A DNA stretch of 64,000 nt from Microbacterium esteraromaticum (GTDB taxonomy: Bacteria > Actinomycetota > Actinomycetes > Actinomycetales > Microbacteriaceae): positions 1,426,001-1,490,000 of the forward strand of contig NZ_CP043732.1 of assembly GCF_014084045.1 (NCBI RefSeq). Direction: 5' to 3'. Positions 1 through 11,257 of the stretch are shown one piece after another. The stretch's first letter is position 1. Each line of letters begins with the position of its first letter. Below the pieces are notes generated by a model. That model worked only from the letters and a program-made list of their open reading frames with translations. It ran no database searches and was not told the origin of the DNA. The position numbers and the translations under genes are program-made.

Positions 1-71
1 GCCTCGGCGGCACGGTCGAGATCAGGGAGGCAGCCGAGTACGGCGAGGTCGAGGAGTTCATCGGCTCGTGA
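1..71 (+). CDS. C-terminal end of a small protein, possibly YCII-related (partial)
   Basis: Only the last 22 codons are inside the window. The reading frame starting at base 3 ends in TGA at 69-71 and gives a tail with GGTVEIREAAEYGEVEEF. A Gly-Gly-Thr-Val-Glu-Ile-Arg strand close to the C-terminus resembles the last strand of YCII-related (DGPF-like) proteins, which usually end in a GxxEVRP-type strand. The assignment rests on this short tail alone. The other two frames give Arg/Ser-rich nonsense, which supports this frame being coding. Confidence 0.4.
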   Translation, partial: LGGTVEIREAAEYGEVEEFIGS

Positions 72-108
72 TCTGAGGCCTCCGCCTTCTCGGAATAGGG
101 ATTCCTTC

Positions 109-152
109 CGATGCATCCGCTCCCCCTCAGCGAGGAGTGTAGGGATGCATCG
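109..152. promoter_or_regulatory. 10-bp inverted repeat just upstream of a ribosome binding site
   Basis: Perfect 10-base arms CGATGCATCC (109-118) and GGATGCATCG (143-152) enclose a 24-base loop that itself holds CTCC/GGAG complementarity. The right arm abuts the GAAAGAGGAG ribosome binding site of the next gene. It could be the terminator of the upstream gene, an operator, or a leader stem-loop; no T-run follows it. Confidence 0.4.
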
Positions 153-166
153 AAAGAGGAGATCCC

Positions 167-400
167 ATGTACGAGCACCCCTACCTCACCTACCAGGTCA
201 GCGCCGTCGAGATCGAGCGCATCGCGCAGGCGGCGGAGCGCCGCAGGATCGTCGCCGAGAACCCGTCCCGAATCGTGGCGCGCGAAGGCCTGCTGACCCG
301 GATGCTGCGCCGCGCGGCGCCTGCGAAGCAGAACCGCCCCGTCGCGCCGGCCGAGGCGCCCTGCGTGACGGGTGCCCGCTGCGTTCCGCTCGAAGCGTGA
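167..400 (+). CDS. small conserved hypothetical protein (77 aa)
   Basis: A 77-residue protein opening MYEHPYLTYQVSAVEIERIA, with an Arg/Glu-rich helix (residues about 15-45) and no signal peptide, membrane segment or Cys motif that would suggest a function. The ATG at 167 is preceded at good spacing by GAAAGAGGAG, which makes the start convincing. Short proteins with an N-terminal HPYLTYxV motif followed by an amphipathic Arg-rich helix are, from memory, common and uncharacterised in Microbacteriaceae. An inverted repeat sits directly before the ribosome binding site. It may be a separate transcript, since the large regulator gene starts 50 bp downstream. Confidence 0.7.
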   Translation: MYEHPYLTYQVSAVEIERIAQAAERRRIVAENPSRIVAREGLLTRMLRRAAPAKQNRPVAPAEAPCVTGARCVPLEA

Positions 401-450
401 CGCTCGCGGCGACCGTCCCCGACGTCGGCGGTCGGTGGCACGATGAGAGC

Positions 451-3311
451 ATGTCCCTCATCGCGTCGACCGCCGACATGGTGGGCCGAGACGCCGAGCT
501 CGAGCTGCTCGACGCCGCGCTGCGGCGTGCGGCGGCGGGTGAGGCCGCCTCGGTCCTCGTCGCCGGTGAGGCGGGCATCGGCAAGTCGCGGCTGCTGCGC
601 GAGTTCCGCGGGCGGATGGCTGAGTCTGCGCTCGTGCTGACCGGCTGGTGCCTCGACTACGGTTCGACGCCGGCCCCGTACGCGCCGCTGCCCTCGATCC
701 TGCGTGGGGCTCTCGCGGCGCTGGGCGCCGACGCGGCGGAGTCCGCGGGGCCCGCCCGCACGGCGCTGCGGCTGCTGCTGCCCGAGCTGGGGAGGGCCCG
801 GTCGACCGCACGGCGGGGCCGGAGGGTCTGCGCGAGGCGATCGCCAACGTGCTCGAGGCGGCGGCGGCACGGCATCCGCTCGTCGTCGTCGTCGAAGACC
901 TGCACTGGGCCGACGACGCCACTCTGTCGACCCTGTCGTTCCTGCAGCGCGCACTCGCAGGCAGTCGCATCCTGTTCGTGCTCACCTGCCGGGTCGACGA
1001 GGTGCGCCGCGGAGGGGCCGTGCGCACCTTCCTCGTCGAGTCAGAGCGGGCCAGGCTCATCGAGCGGATCACTCTCGAGCGCCTCGACGCCGTGCAGGTG
1101 CGGGCGATGCTCGAGGCTCTCAGCGGTCCGGCCGACGACGCCACCTTCGCACGACTGATGGAGCGGTCAGAGGGCGTGCCCTTCTTCATCGAAGAGCTCT
1201 CGTGCGGAGCTGCCGGCCCGCTGCCCGAGTCGCTGCGCGATGTGCTGCTGGTGCGCTTCGACGCGCTCGGCGACGACGCCCGCCGGGTGGTGCGCACCGT
1301 GTCGGCGTCCGACGCGGCGGTCGACCACGAACTCCTCAGCATCGTCGCGGGGCTCGCCGACGAGCGGCTCGACGCGGCTATCCGCGAGGCGCTCGGAGGG
1401 GCCGTGCTCTCGGTGCGCGACGACGGGTACGGCTTCCGTCACGCGCTGCTGCGCGAGGCCGTGCACGACGACCTGCTGCCCGGTGAGCGCGCCCGCCTGC
1501 ACCGCGCCTACGCCGAGGCGCTCGAGGAGCGCGGCGCCCGCTGCAACGAGGCGGCACTGGCCTTCCACTGGCATCAGGCGCACGACGCACGCCGAGCGCT
1601 GGTCGCCGCGATCGCCGCGATGGATCGAGCGAAGAGCAGCTTCGCCTTCTCGACCGCCGCACGGTACGGCGAACTGGCATCGGAGCTGTGGGAGCAGGTC
1701 GCCGATGCCGCCGAGGTGACCGGAATGAGCAGGATGGCCCTGCTGTCGCGGCTCGCATCGATCCTGCGCAACGCCGGTTACGACGAGCGTGCGCTGACCG
1801 TGGTCGACCTCGCGATGGCGGAGGTCGATGACCGCACGCCCACGGCCGTGCGGGTGCGGCTGCTGCGCGACCGGGCCCTGTATCTGCAGAACCTCGCGCG
1901 GCCGGGCGCCGTCGCCCTGCTGCGCGAGGCGCTCGAGCTGATGAACGGCGTCGACGACGAGGCTCTGCGGGCCATGCTGCTGAACTTCCTCGCCGGGCGC
2001 CTGATGGTCGAGGGCAGCCTCGACGAGGCGATCGGCGCTGCCGGCGAGGCGCTGCGCATCGGGCGCGAGCAGGGGCTCGACGACGTCATCTCCATCGCTG
2101 CGAACACCCTCGGCGGGTGCCACCTGCATGTCAGCGGCGCCGACGAGTCGATGCGGTTCTTCGCGGTCGCCCGCGAGCACGCCGCGCAGCACACCGCCAT
2201 GCTGCGCTATTCGGTGAACTACTCGGACTCGCTCAGCACGATCGGCCGCTTCCGCGACGCCGTGGCCGTCGCCGAGGCCGGCATCGCGCACGCCCGCGAG
2301 CTGGGGGTCGAGCGCACGAGCGGGTCGATCCTCACCCAGAACATGGTCGAGCCGCTCATCGAGCTCGGCGAGATCGACCGCGCCGAGGGGCTGCTCGCGA
2401 GAGACCTCGTGGTGCGCACCTTCCGCATCTTCCGCGTGTACACCACGGCCTCGCGCATCAGGGCCCTGGTCTGGCGAGGCCGGATCGCCGAGGCGACCGC
2501 GCTGCTCGACGAGTGGCGACCCGTCATGCAGCGCGCCGCAGTGATCGAGCGTCAGGTCTGGTACTCGCTGATCGACGCCGAGATGGCGCTCGCGATCGGG
2601 GCCGGGCGGATGGCGGATGCCGCCGACACGCTGCTGCGCATGATCGACGACGAAGGCCCGCGGCTCACGCACGAGGCGCGCCGTCTTCTCGACGGCGGGG
2701 TGGTCGTGGCCGGTCTGCGCGCGAGCGGAGAGTCCGCGCGGGCGTCGGCACTGGCCGGACGCATCGATGCGGCGTGGCAGCCCTATCGTGACCGGCTGCC
2801 CGAATGGTCGACCGTGCTGCGGGCCCTGCTCGACGGGTCGTCGGCGGCTCTCAGCACCGCACTTCCCGCGGCCGACCACCCGGATGGTCCCGCAGTGTTC
2901 GCGGGGGTGCTGCGATTCGAGCTCGCACGCGCACTCGTGGCGGAGCACGGCGACCGCGCGGCCGCCGCGTCCGCTCTCGCGGAGGCGACCGCGATCGCCG
3001 AGCGCATCGGTCATGCGCGCCTGCGCGGCGAGACCGCCGCGTTCGCCGACGCCACCAGGCTCGGCGCCGCACCGCCGCGCGGAGACGGCACCGCGCTGAC
3101 CGAGCGCGAACGACAGGTGCTCGACCTGCTCGCCGAGGGGCTCAGCAACCGCCAGATCGCCGATCGGCTCTTCATCAGCATCAAGACCGTGAGCGTGCAC
3201 GTCTCCGCTGTGCTGCGCAAGCTCGGCGTCTCGTCGCGCACGGAAGCCGCTGCCCGGTCGGCTCTGCGGCGGTCGGGCTCCGAAATGCATCACGACGCAC
3301 GCGGTCTCTGA
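451..3311 (+). CDS. large AAA-ATPase LuxR-family transcriptional regulator, frameshifted near base 792
   Basis: This is a LAL/MalT-type regulator: an N-terminal AAA ATPase (Walker A GEAGIGKS at residues 39-46, Walker [13 protein letters not shown] near residue 145), a long helical TPR-like middle, and a C-terminal LuxR/GerE helix-turn-helix ([20 protein letters not shown], then [14 protein letters not shown]). Residues 1 to about 114 are read from the ATG at 451, but everything after about 790 is in another frame. Adding one G to the G-run at 789-792 joins the halves seamlessly into about 953 residues, the usual family size. As written the gene is split: either a one-base sequencing error or a recent inactivating deletion. 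The inducer cannot be told. The copper operon follows, but its CsoR-like boxes argue against control by this protein. Confidence 0.8.
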
Positions 3312-3331
3312 GAACTCTTCTCCGGTCGGGA

Positions 3332-3385
3332 ATACCCTAGGGGGGTATCAGGTAGTACTCTGGTGACAGTACCCCGTGGGGGTAC
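3332..3385. promoter_or_regulatory. two CsoR-like copper operator palindromes upstream of the copper operon
   Basis: Two G/C-tract palindromes lie before the CopZ-type gene: ATACCCTAGGGGGGTAT at 3332-3348 and GTACCCCGTGGGGGTAC at 3369-3385. The second has perfect 7-base arms around GTG. Both match the ATACCCC...GGGGTAT form of CsoR (DUF156) Cu(I)-repressor sites. A third copy, ATACCCCCTATGGGTAT, precedes the CopB-type ATPase gene at 8205-8221. No csoR gene is in the window, so the repressor would act from elsewhere. Confidence 0.7.
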
Positions 3386-3403
3386 ACCGAAGAAGGAGAC
3401 ACC

Positions 3404-3613
3404 ATGAGCACCACCGAGTTCCAGGTCACCGGCATGACGTGCGGCCACTGCGAGATGTCCGTGCGTGAAGAGGTCGAGAAGATCGCCGGCGTCGACTCCA
3501 TCGACGTCAGCGCCCAGACGGGACGCCTCGTCGTCACCTCCGCCGCCCCCATCGACGTCGACGCCGTCATCGCGGCCGTCGACGAGGCCGGGTATCGGGC
3601 GGTGTCGGCCTGA
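3404..3613 (+). CDS. CopZ-like heavy-metal-associated (HMA) copper chaperone
   Basis: A 69-residue single-domain protein with the Cu(I)-binding loop MTCGHC at residues 11-16 and the beta-alpha-beta-beta-alpha-beta pattern of Atx1/CopZ chaperones, ending in an EAGYRAV strand typical of HMA domains. It would bind Cu(I) in the cytoplasm and hand it to the HMA domain of the CopA-type ATPase encoded two genes downstream. The ATG at 3404 has an AAGAAGGAGA ribosome binding site. The gene is first in a three-gene operon, overlaps the next gene by one base (TGATG) and follows two CsoR-like operators, so copper-induced expression is expected. Confidence 0.88.
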   Translation: MSTTEFQVTGMTCGHCEMSVREEVEKIAGVDSIDVSAQTGRLVVTSAAPIDVDAVIAAVDEAGYRAVSA

Positions 3614-4542
3614 TGAACACCGCGGCACGCCTGAGCCTGTACGGCCTCGGGCTGGTGGCGGTGTTCGGCGTCGCCGCAGCCCTGTCGGGCGCGCTCGCGC
3701 CCGAGGGCATCGCCACCGAATGGACCACCTCCCAGAAGGAGACCGACATGCAGCAGCACAGCACAGCAGGGGCCCACGCCGACGTGACGGACGACCCGGG
3801 CCACGGCGGGCACGCCTCTGCGGGGACCGCGCACCTCGGCGGCCTCACCATCTCCGATGGCGGGTACACGCTCGACGCCATCGCAGCGCCCGCCTCCACC
3901 GGCGAGCAGGGCGTGCTGACGTTCCGCATCGTCGACGAGCACGGCCGTGCGGTCACCTCCTACGAGACCGAGCACGACAAGGAGCTGCACCTCATCGTCG
4001 TGCGCACCGACGGCACGCAGTTCCGCCATGTGCATCCTGAACGCGATGCCGATGGAGTCTGGTCGATCGCGTGGTCGTGGGATGCCGCGGGCAGCTACCG
4101 CGTGTACGCCGACTTCACGGCATCCGGATCCGACGCCGTCACCCTCTCGCGCATCGTGCAGGTCGCGGGCGATCACGCCCCGGTCGACCCGCAGCCGTCG
4201 CGCCTCGCGCAGGCCGACGGGTACGAGGCCGCGCTGAGCGGCGACCTCGTCGCAGGCGAGGCGTCCGAGCTGACCGTCTCGGTGAGCCGCGACGGCGAAG
4301 AGGTGACCGGCCTCGAGCCGTACCTCGGCGCCTACGGCCACCTCGTCGCGCTGCGTCAGGGCGACCTCGGCTACGCGCACGTGCACCCCGAGGGCGACGC
4401 GCCGCAGGCCAGCGAGACGGCCGGCCCTGACGTGTCGTTCGCCGCGTCCGTGCCGACCCCAGGGCGCTATCTGCTGTACTTCGACTTCCAAGTCGAGGGC
4501 GTCGTGCACTCCGTGCCCTTCGTCGTCGACACCACCCGCTGA
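3613..4542 (+). CDS. membrane-anchored His-rich secreted protein of the copper operon
   Basis: A 309-residue protein with an uncleaved-looking N-terminal hydrophobic segment (residues about 8-28), then a His/Met-rich stretch (residues 46-74) and two beta-rich extracytoplasmic domains carrying paired-His motifs FRHVHPE (H139, H141) and YAHVHPE (H256, H258). These are plausible copper ligands. Such proteins sit in actinobacterial copper operons, but the biochemical role is unproven; periplasm-side copper binding or buffering is my inference from ligands and neighbours. Its start overlaps the chaperone stop. An in-frame ATG at 3748 has its own AAGGAG site and would skip the membrane anchor, so a second, soluble product is conceivable. 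Confidence 0.7.
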   Translation: MNTAARLSLYGLGLVAVFGVAAALSGALAPEGIATEWTTSQKETDMQQHSTAGAHADVTDDPGHGGHASAGTAHLGGLTISDGGYTLDAIAAPASTGEQGVLTFRIVDEHGRAVTSYETEHDKELHLIVVRTDGTQFRHVHPERDADGVWSIAWSWDAAGSYRVYADFTASGSDAVTLSRIVQVAGDHAPVDPQPSRLAQADGYEAALSGDLVAGEASELTVSVSRDGEEVTGLEPYLGAYGHLVALRQGDLGYAHVHPEGDAPQASETAGPDVSFAASVPTPGRYLLYFDFQVEGVVHSVPFVVDTTR

Positions 4543-4572
4543 GCCACCCGCCGATACGACAAGGAGCACATC

Positions 4573-6993
<2,421 letters not shown>

Positions 6994-7002
6994 ATCGAAC
7001 AG

Positions 7003-7036
7003 GAGGGGCGGATCGCCGAGCTGTGATCCGCCCCTC
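7003..7036. terminator. bidirectional hairpin terminator between copA and the DUF305 gene
   Basis: A perfect 12-base stem GAGGGGCGGATC (7003-7014) / GATCCGCCCCTC (7025-7036) with a 10-base loop lies between two convergent genes and can serve both strands. As is common at this G+C there is no long T-run. Confidence 0.75.
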
Positions 7037-7043
7037 TCGTGCG

Positions 7044-7640
7044 TCAGAGAGCGTCGAGCATCGAGCGCATCTCGTCGATCTCGGCGGTCTGGTCGTCGAT
7101 CATGCGCTGAGCGAGCTCGAGGGCATCGGCGTCCTTCCCGGCCGAGAGCTGCTGCTCGGCCATCTCGACGGCGCCCTCATGGTGCACGATCATCTGCTCG
7201 AGGAACAGCCGCGACGCGGCGGGGCCGTCGGCCTCCTGCAGGGCGGCCATGTCGTCGGCCGACATCATTCCGTCGCCGTGATGCATGCCCTCCATCTCGG
7301 GATCCTGCCCCCAGGCGGACAGCCATTCCCGCATGGTCTCGATCTCGGGCTGCTGCGCGGCCTTGATCCGCTCGGCGAGCTCAGCGACCTGCGCGATCGT
7401 GCCCTCTTTGGCCAGCAGCACGTCGGACATCTCGACGGCCTGCTGGTGGTGGGCGATCATGTTCATCGCGAAGTCGATGTCGGCCTGCGCGGTCGCGATC
7501 GCTTTCGCGCTCGCATCCGGTGCGGCGCTGGCCGATCCGTGGTCCATTCCCTCCATCTCTTCGCCGGGGTTCGTGCATCCGGCGAGGGTGAGGGCTGTCA
7601 CGACGGCGAGCGCGCCGACGGTGAGTGTGCGAATTCGCAT
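7044..7640 (-). CDS. DUF305 lipoprotein of the copper island
   Basis: A 198-residue exported lipoprotein. The signal peptide ends in the lipobox LAGC (Cys22), followed by a Met/His-rich linker and two repeats of the DUF305 four-helix (ferritin-like) fold, each with the IAHHQQAVEM or IVHHEGAVEM core, plus a His/Met-rich loop (MEGMHHGDGMM). DUF305 proteins are common next to copper export genes; the paired His and Met residues suggest copper binding on the outer face of the membrane, though no activity is established. The gene is convergent with copA and shares its terminator. The DUF6153 gene lies 91 bp upstream in the same direction, so the two may be co-transcribed. Confidence 0.85.
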   Translation of the reverse strand: MRIRTLTVGALAVVTALTLAGCTNPGEEMEGMDHGSASAAPDASAKAIATAQADIDFAMNMIAHHQQAVEMSDVLLAKEGTIAQVAELAERIKAAQQPEIETMREWLSAWGQDPEMEGMHHGDGMMSADDMAALQEADGPAASRLFLEQMIVHHEGAVEMAEQQLSAGKDADALELAQRMIDDQTAEIDEMRSMLDAL

Positions 7641-7731
7641 GGGATTCTCCTTTGTCTTCAGTCGTCATGGGTCGTCCGTGCACGCCATCGGTCGACGGCG
7701 TGCGACCGGCGAAGCGCCGGTCGACGACAGC

Positions 7732-8165
7732 TCACGTCCGGCTGATGCAGAGGGCGATGTGCGAGGGCGGTCGCGCGGGAGCCGCGCGGGAGGCGGATGC
7801 CCGGCCGCAGGGCATCCGCTGCAGGCTGCGTCCGATGATGACGGATGCCGAGGGGCGGACGACCAGCATGAGTGCGGCCAGCAGGGCGAGCACGCAGGTC
7901 ATGGCCATGGCCGCATGCGCCGGCGGACCAGGTGCATCGGCCACGGGTGCCTCGGCAGACCATGCCTCGGCAGACCGTGCCTCGCGGTGATCATCGGCGT
8001 GGTGCACGGTCGCGGCGGTGCCGGCGGCCGCGCTCATCGCGTGGTCGGGGTTCGTGCCGTGCCCCATCGCGTCGCCGCTGAAGGTGTGCATGCCAGAAGG
8101 CCGAGCATGAGCCCGAGCGCGAGGAGCACCAGCGGCGCAGCCGTGCGGGCTGACGGTGTCGGCAT
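7732..8165 (-). CDS. DUF6153-like small membrane protein, frameshifted near 8091
   Basis: The reverse strand from ATG 8165, with a strong GAAGGAGG site, reads a hydrophobic signal or anchor (APLVLLALGLMLGLLA). The rest of the protein, MHTFSGDAMGHG, a His/Ala-rich middle, the second hydrophobic stretch MTCVLALLAALMLVV and a C-terminal ISRT, is in another frame starting at 8091. Family members, as I recall them, run GLLAMHT continuously. Restoring one base between 8091 and 8092 gives exactly that, so the gene looks frameshifted (sequencing error or mutation). The protein has two membrane segments and a His-rich extracytoplasmic loop; the function is unknown. The setting between a DUF305 lipoprotein and a CopB-type ATPase suggests a copper role. 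Confidence 0.6.
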
Positions 8166-8204
8166 CCTCCGCCTCCTTCAGTCATCCGGGCAGCGTTGCT
8201 GGGA

Positions 8205-8221
8205 ATACCCCCTATGGGTAT
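8205..8221. promoter_or_regulatory. CsoR-like operator before the CopB-type ATPase gene
   Basis: ATACCCCCTATGGGTAT matches the two palindromes at 3332-3348 and 3369-3385. It lies between the divergent DUF6153 and ATPase genes, so it could control both. It would link this second copper unit to the same repressor as the copZ-copA operon. Confidence 0.65.
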
Positions 8222-8277
8222 CTTAGTTGAAGATCTCAGAAGCCGGTGACCCGGCGCCTGATGCTGAGGAGGAACCG

Positions 8278-10425
8278 ATGGCTGCGCACCCGCACCACGA
8301 GCACCCGCGCGACACTGCGTCGGCCCATGATGCGCACGCGCACGGTGCGCACGGAACGCAGGAGATCGCACGAAACGGAGGAGCATCCGGTTCAGAAGCT
8401 CCTCCGATTCGTGAGAACTCCTCCGATCCGGATGCCCAAGCCCACGCCCACGAGGGTCACGGCGTTCACGCCGGCCACGGCGACCACGTCGGGCAGTTCC
8501 GCCGCCTGTTCTGGATCAACCTGCTGATCGCGATCCCCGTCGTCGCGACGAGCGGCATGTTCGCGATGATCATCGGCTACGAGGTCCCCGGCTGGGCGCG
8601 CTGGATCGCGCCCCTGCTCGGCACGGTGATGTACGTCTGGGGAGGACGTCCCTTCCTCACCGGCGCGGTCGCCGAGCTCAGGAGCCGCAGGCCGGGAATG
8701 ATGCTGCTCATCGGCCTGGCCATCACCGTGGCCTTCCTCGCGTCGTGGGGCGCGAGCCTCGGCATCCTGCACCACGAACTGGAGTTCTGGTGGGAGCTGG
8801 CGCTGCTCATCGTGATCATGCTGCTCGGGCACTGGCTCGAAATGCGCTCCCTCGCCCAGACCACCTCCGCGCTCGACTCGCTGGCGGCCCTGCTCCCCGA
8901 CGAGGCCGAACGCGTCGACGGCGACCGGATCGAGAAGGTCAGCCCGGCCGACCTGCGCAGGGGCGATGTCGTCATCGTGCGGCCGGGCGGCAGCATCCCG
9001 GCAGACGGCGTGATCGTCGACGGACGCGCCGACGTCGACGAGTCGATGCTCACCGGCGAATCCCGCGCCATCAACCGCGGCCAGGGCGACCACGTGACGG
9101 CAGGCACGGTCGCCACCGACTCGGGGCTGCGCGTCGAGGTCACCGCGACCGGAGACGACACCGCGCTCGCCGGCATCCGCAAGCTCGTCGCCGACGCGCA
9201 GGCGTCGAGCTCGCGCGCGCAGCGGCTCGCCGACCGCGCGGCCGCGTGGCTGTTCTGGTTCGCTCTGGGTGCCGCCGTGCTCACGGCGCTGGTCTGGACC
9301 GTGTTCGGGATGCCAGATGAGGCCGTCATCCGCACCATCACCGTGCTCGTGATCGCGTGCCCCCATGCGCTGGGCCTGGCGATCCCGCTCGTCGTCTCGA
9401 TCGCGACCGAGCGCGCTGCGCGGGCGGGCGTCCTGGTGAAGGACCGCCTGGCCCTCGAGAGCATGCGCGACATCGATGCCGTGCTCTTCGACAAGACCGG
9501 AACGCTCACCAAGGGCGAGCCGACCGTCACCGCCACAGCGCCCGCAGAGGGCTGGAGCGAGGACGAGGTGCTGGCGCTCGCGGCATCCGCAGAGGCGGAC
9601 AGCGAGCACCCGCTCGCGAAGGCCATCGTGCGGGCGGCCCCGCAGCCGCTCGCGAAGGCGACCGGCTTCGCCTCATCGCCTGCCGTCGGGGTGACCGCGA
9701 CGGTCGAGGGGCACGAGATCCGCGTCGGGGGCCCGCGGCTGCTCGAGGAGATCGGCGCCGAGGAGATCCCGGATGCCGTCGACTGGCGCTCCGAGGGGGC
9801 GATCATCCTGCACGTCGTGCGCGACGGGGAGGTGATCGGCGGGCTGAAGCTCGCCGACGAGATCCGCGCGGAGTCGCGGCAGGCCGTCGAGGCGCTGCGC
9901 CGTCGCGATGTCGAGGTCGTGATGATCACGGGCGACGCCGAAGCCGTCGCGCAGGCGGTCGCCGGCGAGCTCGGCATCGAGCGGGTCTTCGCGGGCGTGC
10001 GACCCGAGGACAAGTCGGCCAAGGTCGCCGAGCTGCAGGGCGAGGGCAAGAAGGTCGCGATGGTGGGCGACGGGGTGAACGACGCCCCCGCGCTCGCGCA
10101 GGCCGACGTCGGCATCGCGATCGGCGCAGGCACCGATGTCGCGATCGCCTCGGCCGGGGTGATCCTGGCATCCGACGATCCCCGATCGGTCGTCTCGGTG
10201 ATCGAGCTGTCGCAGGTGAGCTACCGCAAGATGAAGCAGAACCTGTGGTGGGCGGCGGGGTACAACCTCTTGTCGGTGCCGCTGGCGGCAGGGGTGCTCG
10301 CGCCGCTCGGCTTCGTGCTGCCGATGTCGGTCGGCGCCGTGCTGATGAGCCTGTCGACGATCGTCGTCGCGCTCAACGCCCAGTCGCTGCGCCGCCTCGA
10401 CCTGCGCCCCGAGCGCATCTCCTGA
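8278..10425 (+). CDS. copper-translocating P1B-type ATPase, CopB type (CPH motif)
   Basis: A 715-residue heavy-metal ATPase without an HMA domain. Instead it has a His-rich N-terminus (many HxH and HGH within residues 1-75), as in CopB-type pumps. Key motifs: CPH in the ion path (C361-H363), DKTGT (D405), TGES, EHPLAKAIV and [12 protein letters not shown] pumps are linked to Cu(II) or Cu(I)/Ag export. I place the start at ATG 8278 because it is preceded by GAGGAGG at good spacing; an in-frame ATG at 8227 lies only a few bases from the operator and has no ribosome binding site. It is probably monocistronic, with a large palindrome following the stop. Confidence 0.9.
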   Translation: MAAHPHHEHPRDTASAHDAHAHGAHGTQEIARNGGASGSEAPPIRENSSDPDAQAHAHEGHGVHAGHGDHVGQFRRLFWINLLIAIPVVATSGMFAMIIGYEVPGWARWIAPLLGTVMYVWGGRPFLTGAVAELRSRRPGMMLLIGLAITVAFLASWGASLGILHHELEFWWELALLIVIMLLGHWLEMRSLAQTTSALDSLAALLPDEAERVDGDRIEKVSPADLRRGDVVIVRPGGSIPADGVIVDGRADVDESMLTGESRAINRGQGDHVTAGTVATDSGLRVEVTATGDDTALAGIRKLVADAQASSSRAQRLADRAAAWLFWFALGAAVLTALVWTVFGMPDEAVIRTITVLVIACPHALGLAIPLVVSIATERAARAGVLVKDRLALESMRDIDAVLFDKTGTLTKGEPTVTATAPAEGWSEDEVLALAASAEADSEHPLAKAIVRAAPQPLAKATGFASSPAVGVTATVEGHEIRVGGPRLLEEIGAEEIPDAVDWRSEGAIILHVVRDGEVIGGLKLADEIRAESRQAVEALRRRDVEVVMITGDAEAVAQAVAGELGIERVFAGVRPEDKSAKVAELQGEGKKVAMVGDGVNDAPALAQADVGIAIGAGTDVAIASAGVILASDDPRSVVSVIELSQVSYRKMKQNLWWAAGYNLLSVPLAAGVLAPLGFVLPMSVGAVLMSLSTIVVALNAQSLRRLDLRPERIS

Positions 10426-10456
10426 CCCCCGCCTCCTGCCCCTGACCCCCGCCCCC

Positions 10457-10545
10457 CTGCGTCGAGAGCACCCCATCTCGCTCGCGCACGGGTTCTTCAC
10501 GCGAAGAGCCCGTGCGCTCGGCGAGGTCCCGTGCTCTCGACGCAG
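10457..10545. repeat. long nested palindrome (double-arm element, copy 1)
   Basis: Outer arms CTGCGTCGAGAGCAC (10457-10471) and GTGCTCTCGACGCAG (10531-10545) are a perfect 15-base pair. Inside lies a second, near-perfect pair: GCACGGGTTCTTC against GAAGAGCCCGTGC (10486-10515). It separates convergent genes and could act as a terminator, but it is larger than needed for that and shares its architecture with similar elements near 18.0, 33.4, 34.5, 37.4, 50.3 and 63.8 kb. Confidence 0.8.
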
Positions 10546-10564
10546 AAATGGGCGAAGAGAGAGC

Positions 10565-11164
10565 TCAGTGCATGGTGTCGGGGTCGGAGTCGCCCATGTG
10601 GCCGGGCAGGGTGCTCGAGAGCACCCGCTCGACGAACGCGGCGTACTCGTCCATGTAATGGCCGAGGAACTTCGCGGTGCTCTCGTCGTTCACCTCGCCG
10701 TCGGCGCCGTACACGTCGGGTTTGAAGGTGATGTACGCCTCGGGGGCGTTCAGCTGCGGAGCATCGAGGAAGCTGAGAACGCTGCGCATCGACGACTGCA
10801 TGACCGCCGTGCCGATCGCGCCCGTCGAGGCGCCGATGATGCCGGTGGGCTTGCGGGCGAAAGAGTTCTGCCCCCACGGGCGCGAACCCCAGTCGATCGC
10901 GTTCTTCAGCGCGCCGGGGATCGAGCGGTTGTACTCGGGTGACACGATCAGCAGGCCGTCTGAGCCCTCGACCGCCTGCTTGAAAGCGGTGACTGCGGCG
11001 ACCGGCGTGTGCTCGTCGTCGCGGTTGTACAGGGGCAGCTCCCTGATGGGGATCTCGGTGAGCTCCAGACTCTCTGGCGCGAGGCGCACGAGTGCGCCGG
11101 CCAGCACGCGGTTGATGGAATCGCTCGCGAGGCTTCCGACGATGTAGCCGATGCGGTGGACCAT
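10565..11164 (-). CDS. NAD(P)H-dependent FMN reductase family protein
   Basis: A 199-residue flavodoxin-fold oxidoreductase of the NADPH-dependent FMN reductase family. The first strand and loop (IGYIVGSLASDSINRVLA) form the FMN-phosphate site and SPEYNRSIPGALKNAIDW is the hallmark motif of the family (ChrR/azoreductase-like proteins). It would use NAD(P)H and FMN to reduce quinones, azo dyes or metal ions; the physiological substrate is not evident. It starts at ATG 11164 and runs convergent with the CopB-type ATPase gene. Being next to a copper island could mean a redox-stress role, but the palindrome between them argues for separate units. Confidence 0.85.
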   Translation of the reverse strand: MVHRIGYIVGSLASDSINRVLAGALVRLAPESLELTEIPIRELPLYNRDDEHTPVAAVTAFKQAVEGSDGLLIVSPEYNRSIPGALKNAIDWGSRPWGQNSFARKPTGIIGASTGAIGTAVMQSSMRSVLSFLDAPQLNAPEAYITFKPDVYGADGEVNDESTAKFLGHYMDEYAAFVERVLSSTLPGHMGDSDPDTMH

Positions 11165-11257
11165 GTCATTCTCCGATCTTCTGGGGTGTTACAGGTCTAC
11201 CCGCCGAAGCCGGATGCGACAACAGAACGTCCCACCGCCGGATGCCCTGCCCCGCGG

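Noticed and set aside
760-820. Programmed frameshifting in the LuxR-family gene
   Set aside because: No X-XXY-YYZ slippery site or downstream pseudoknot is apparent, and regulators of this family are not known to use it; a lost G is simpler.
8227-8277. Start of the CopB-type ATPase at ATG 8227
   Set aside because: It lies five bases from the CsoR-like operator with no ribosome binding site; ATG 8278 has GAGGAGG at proper spacing.
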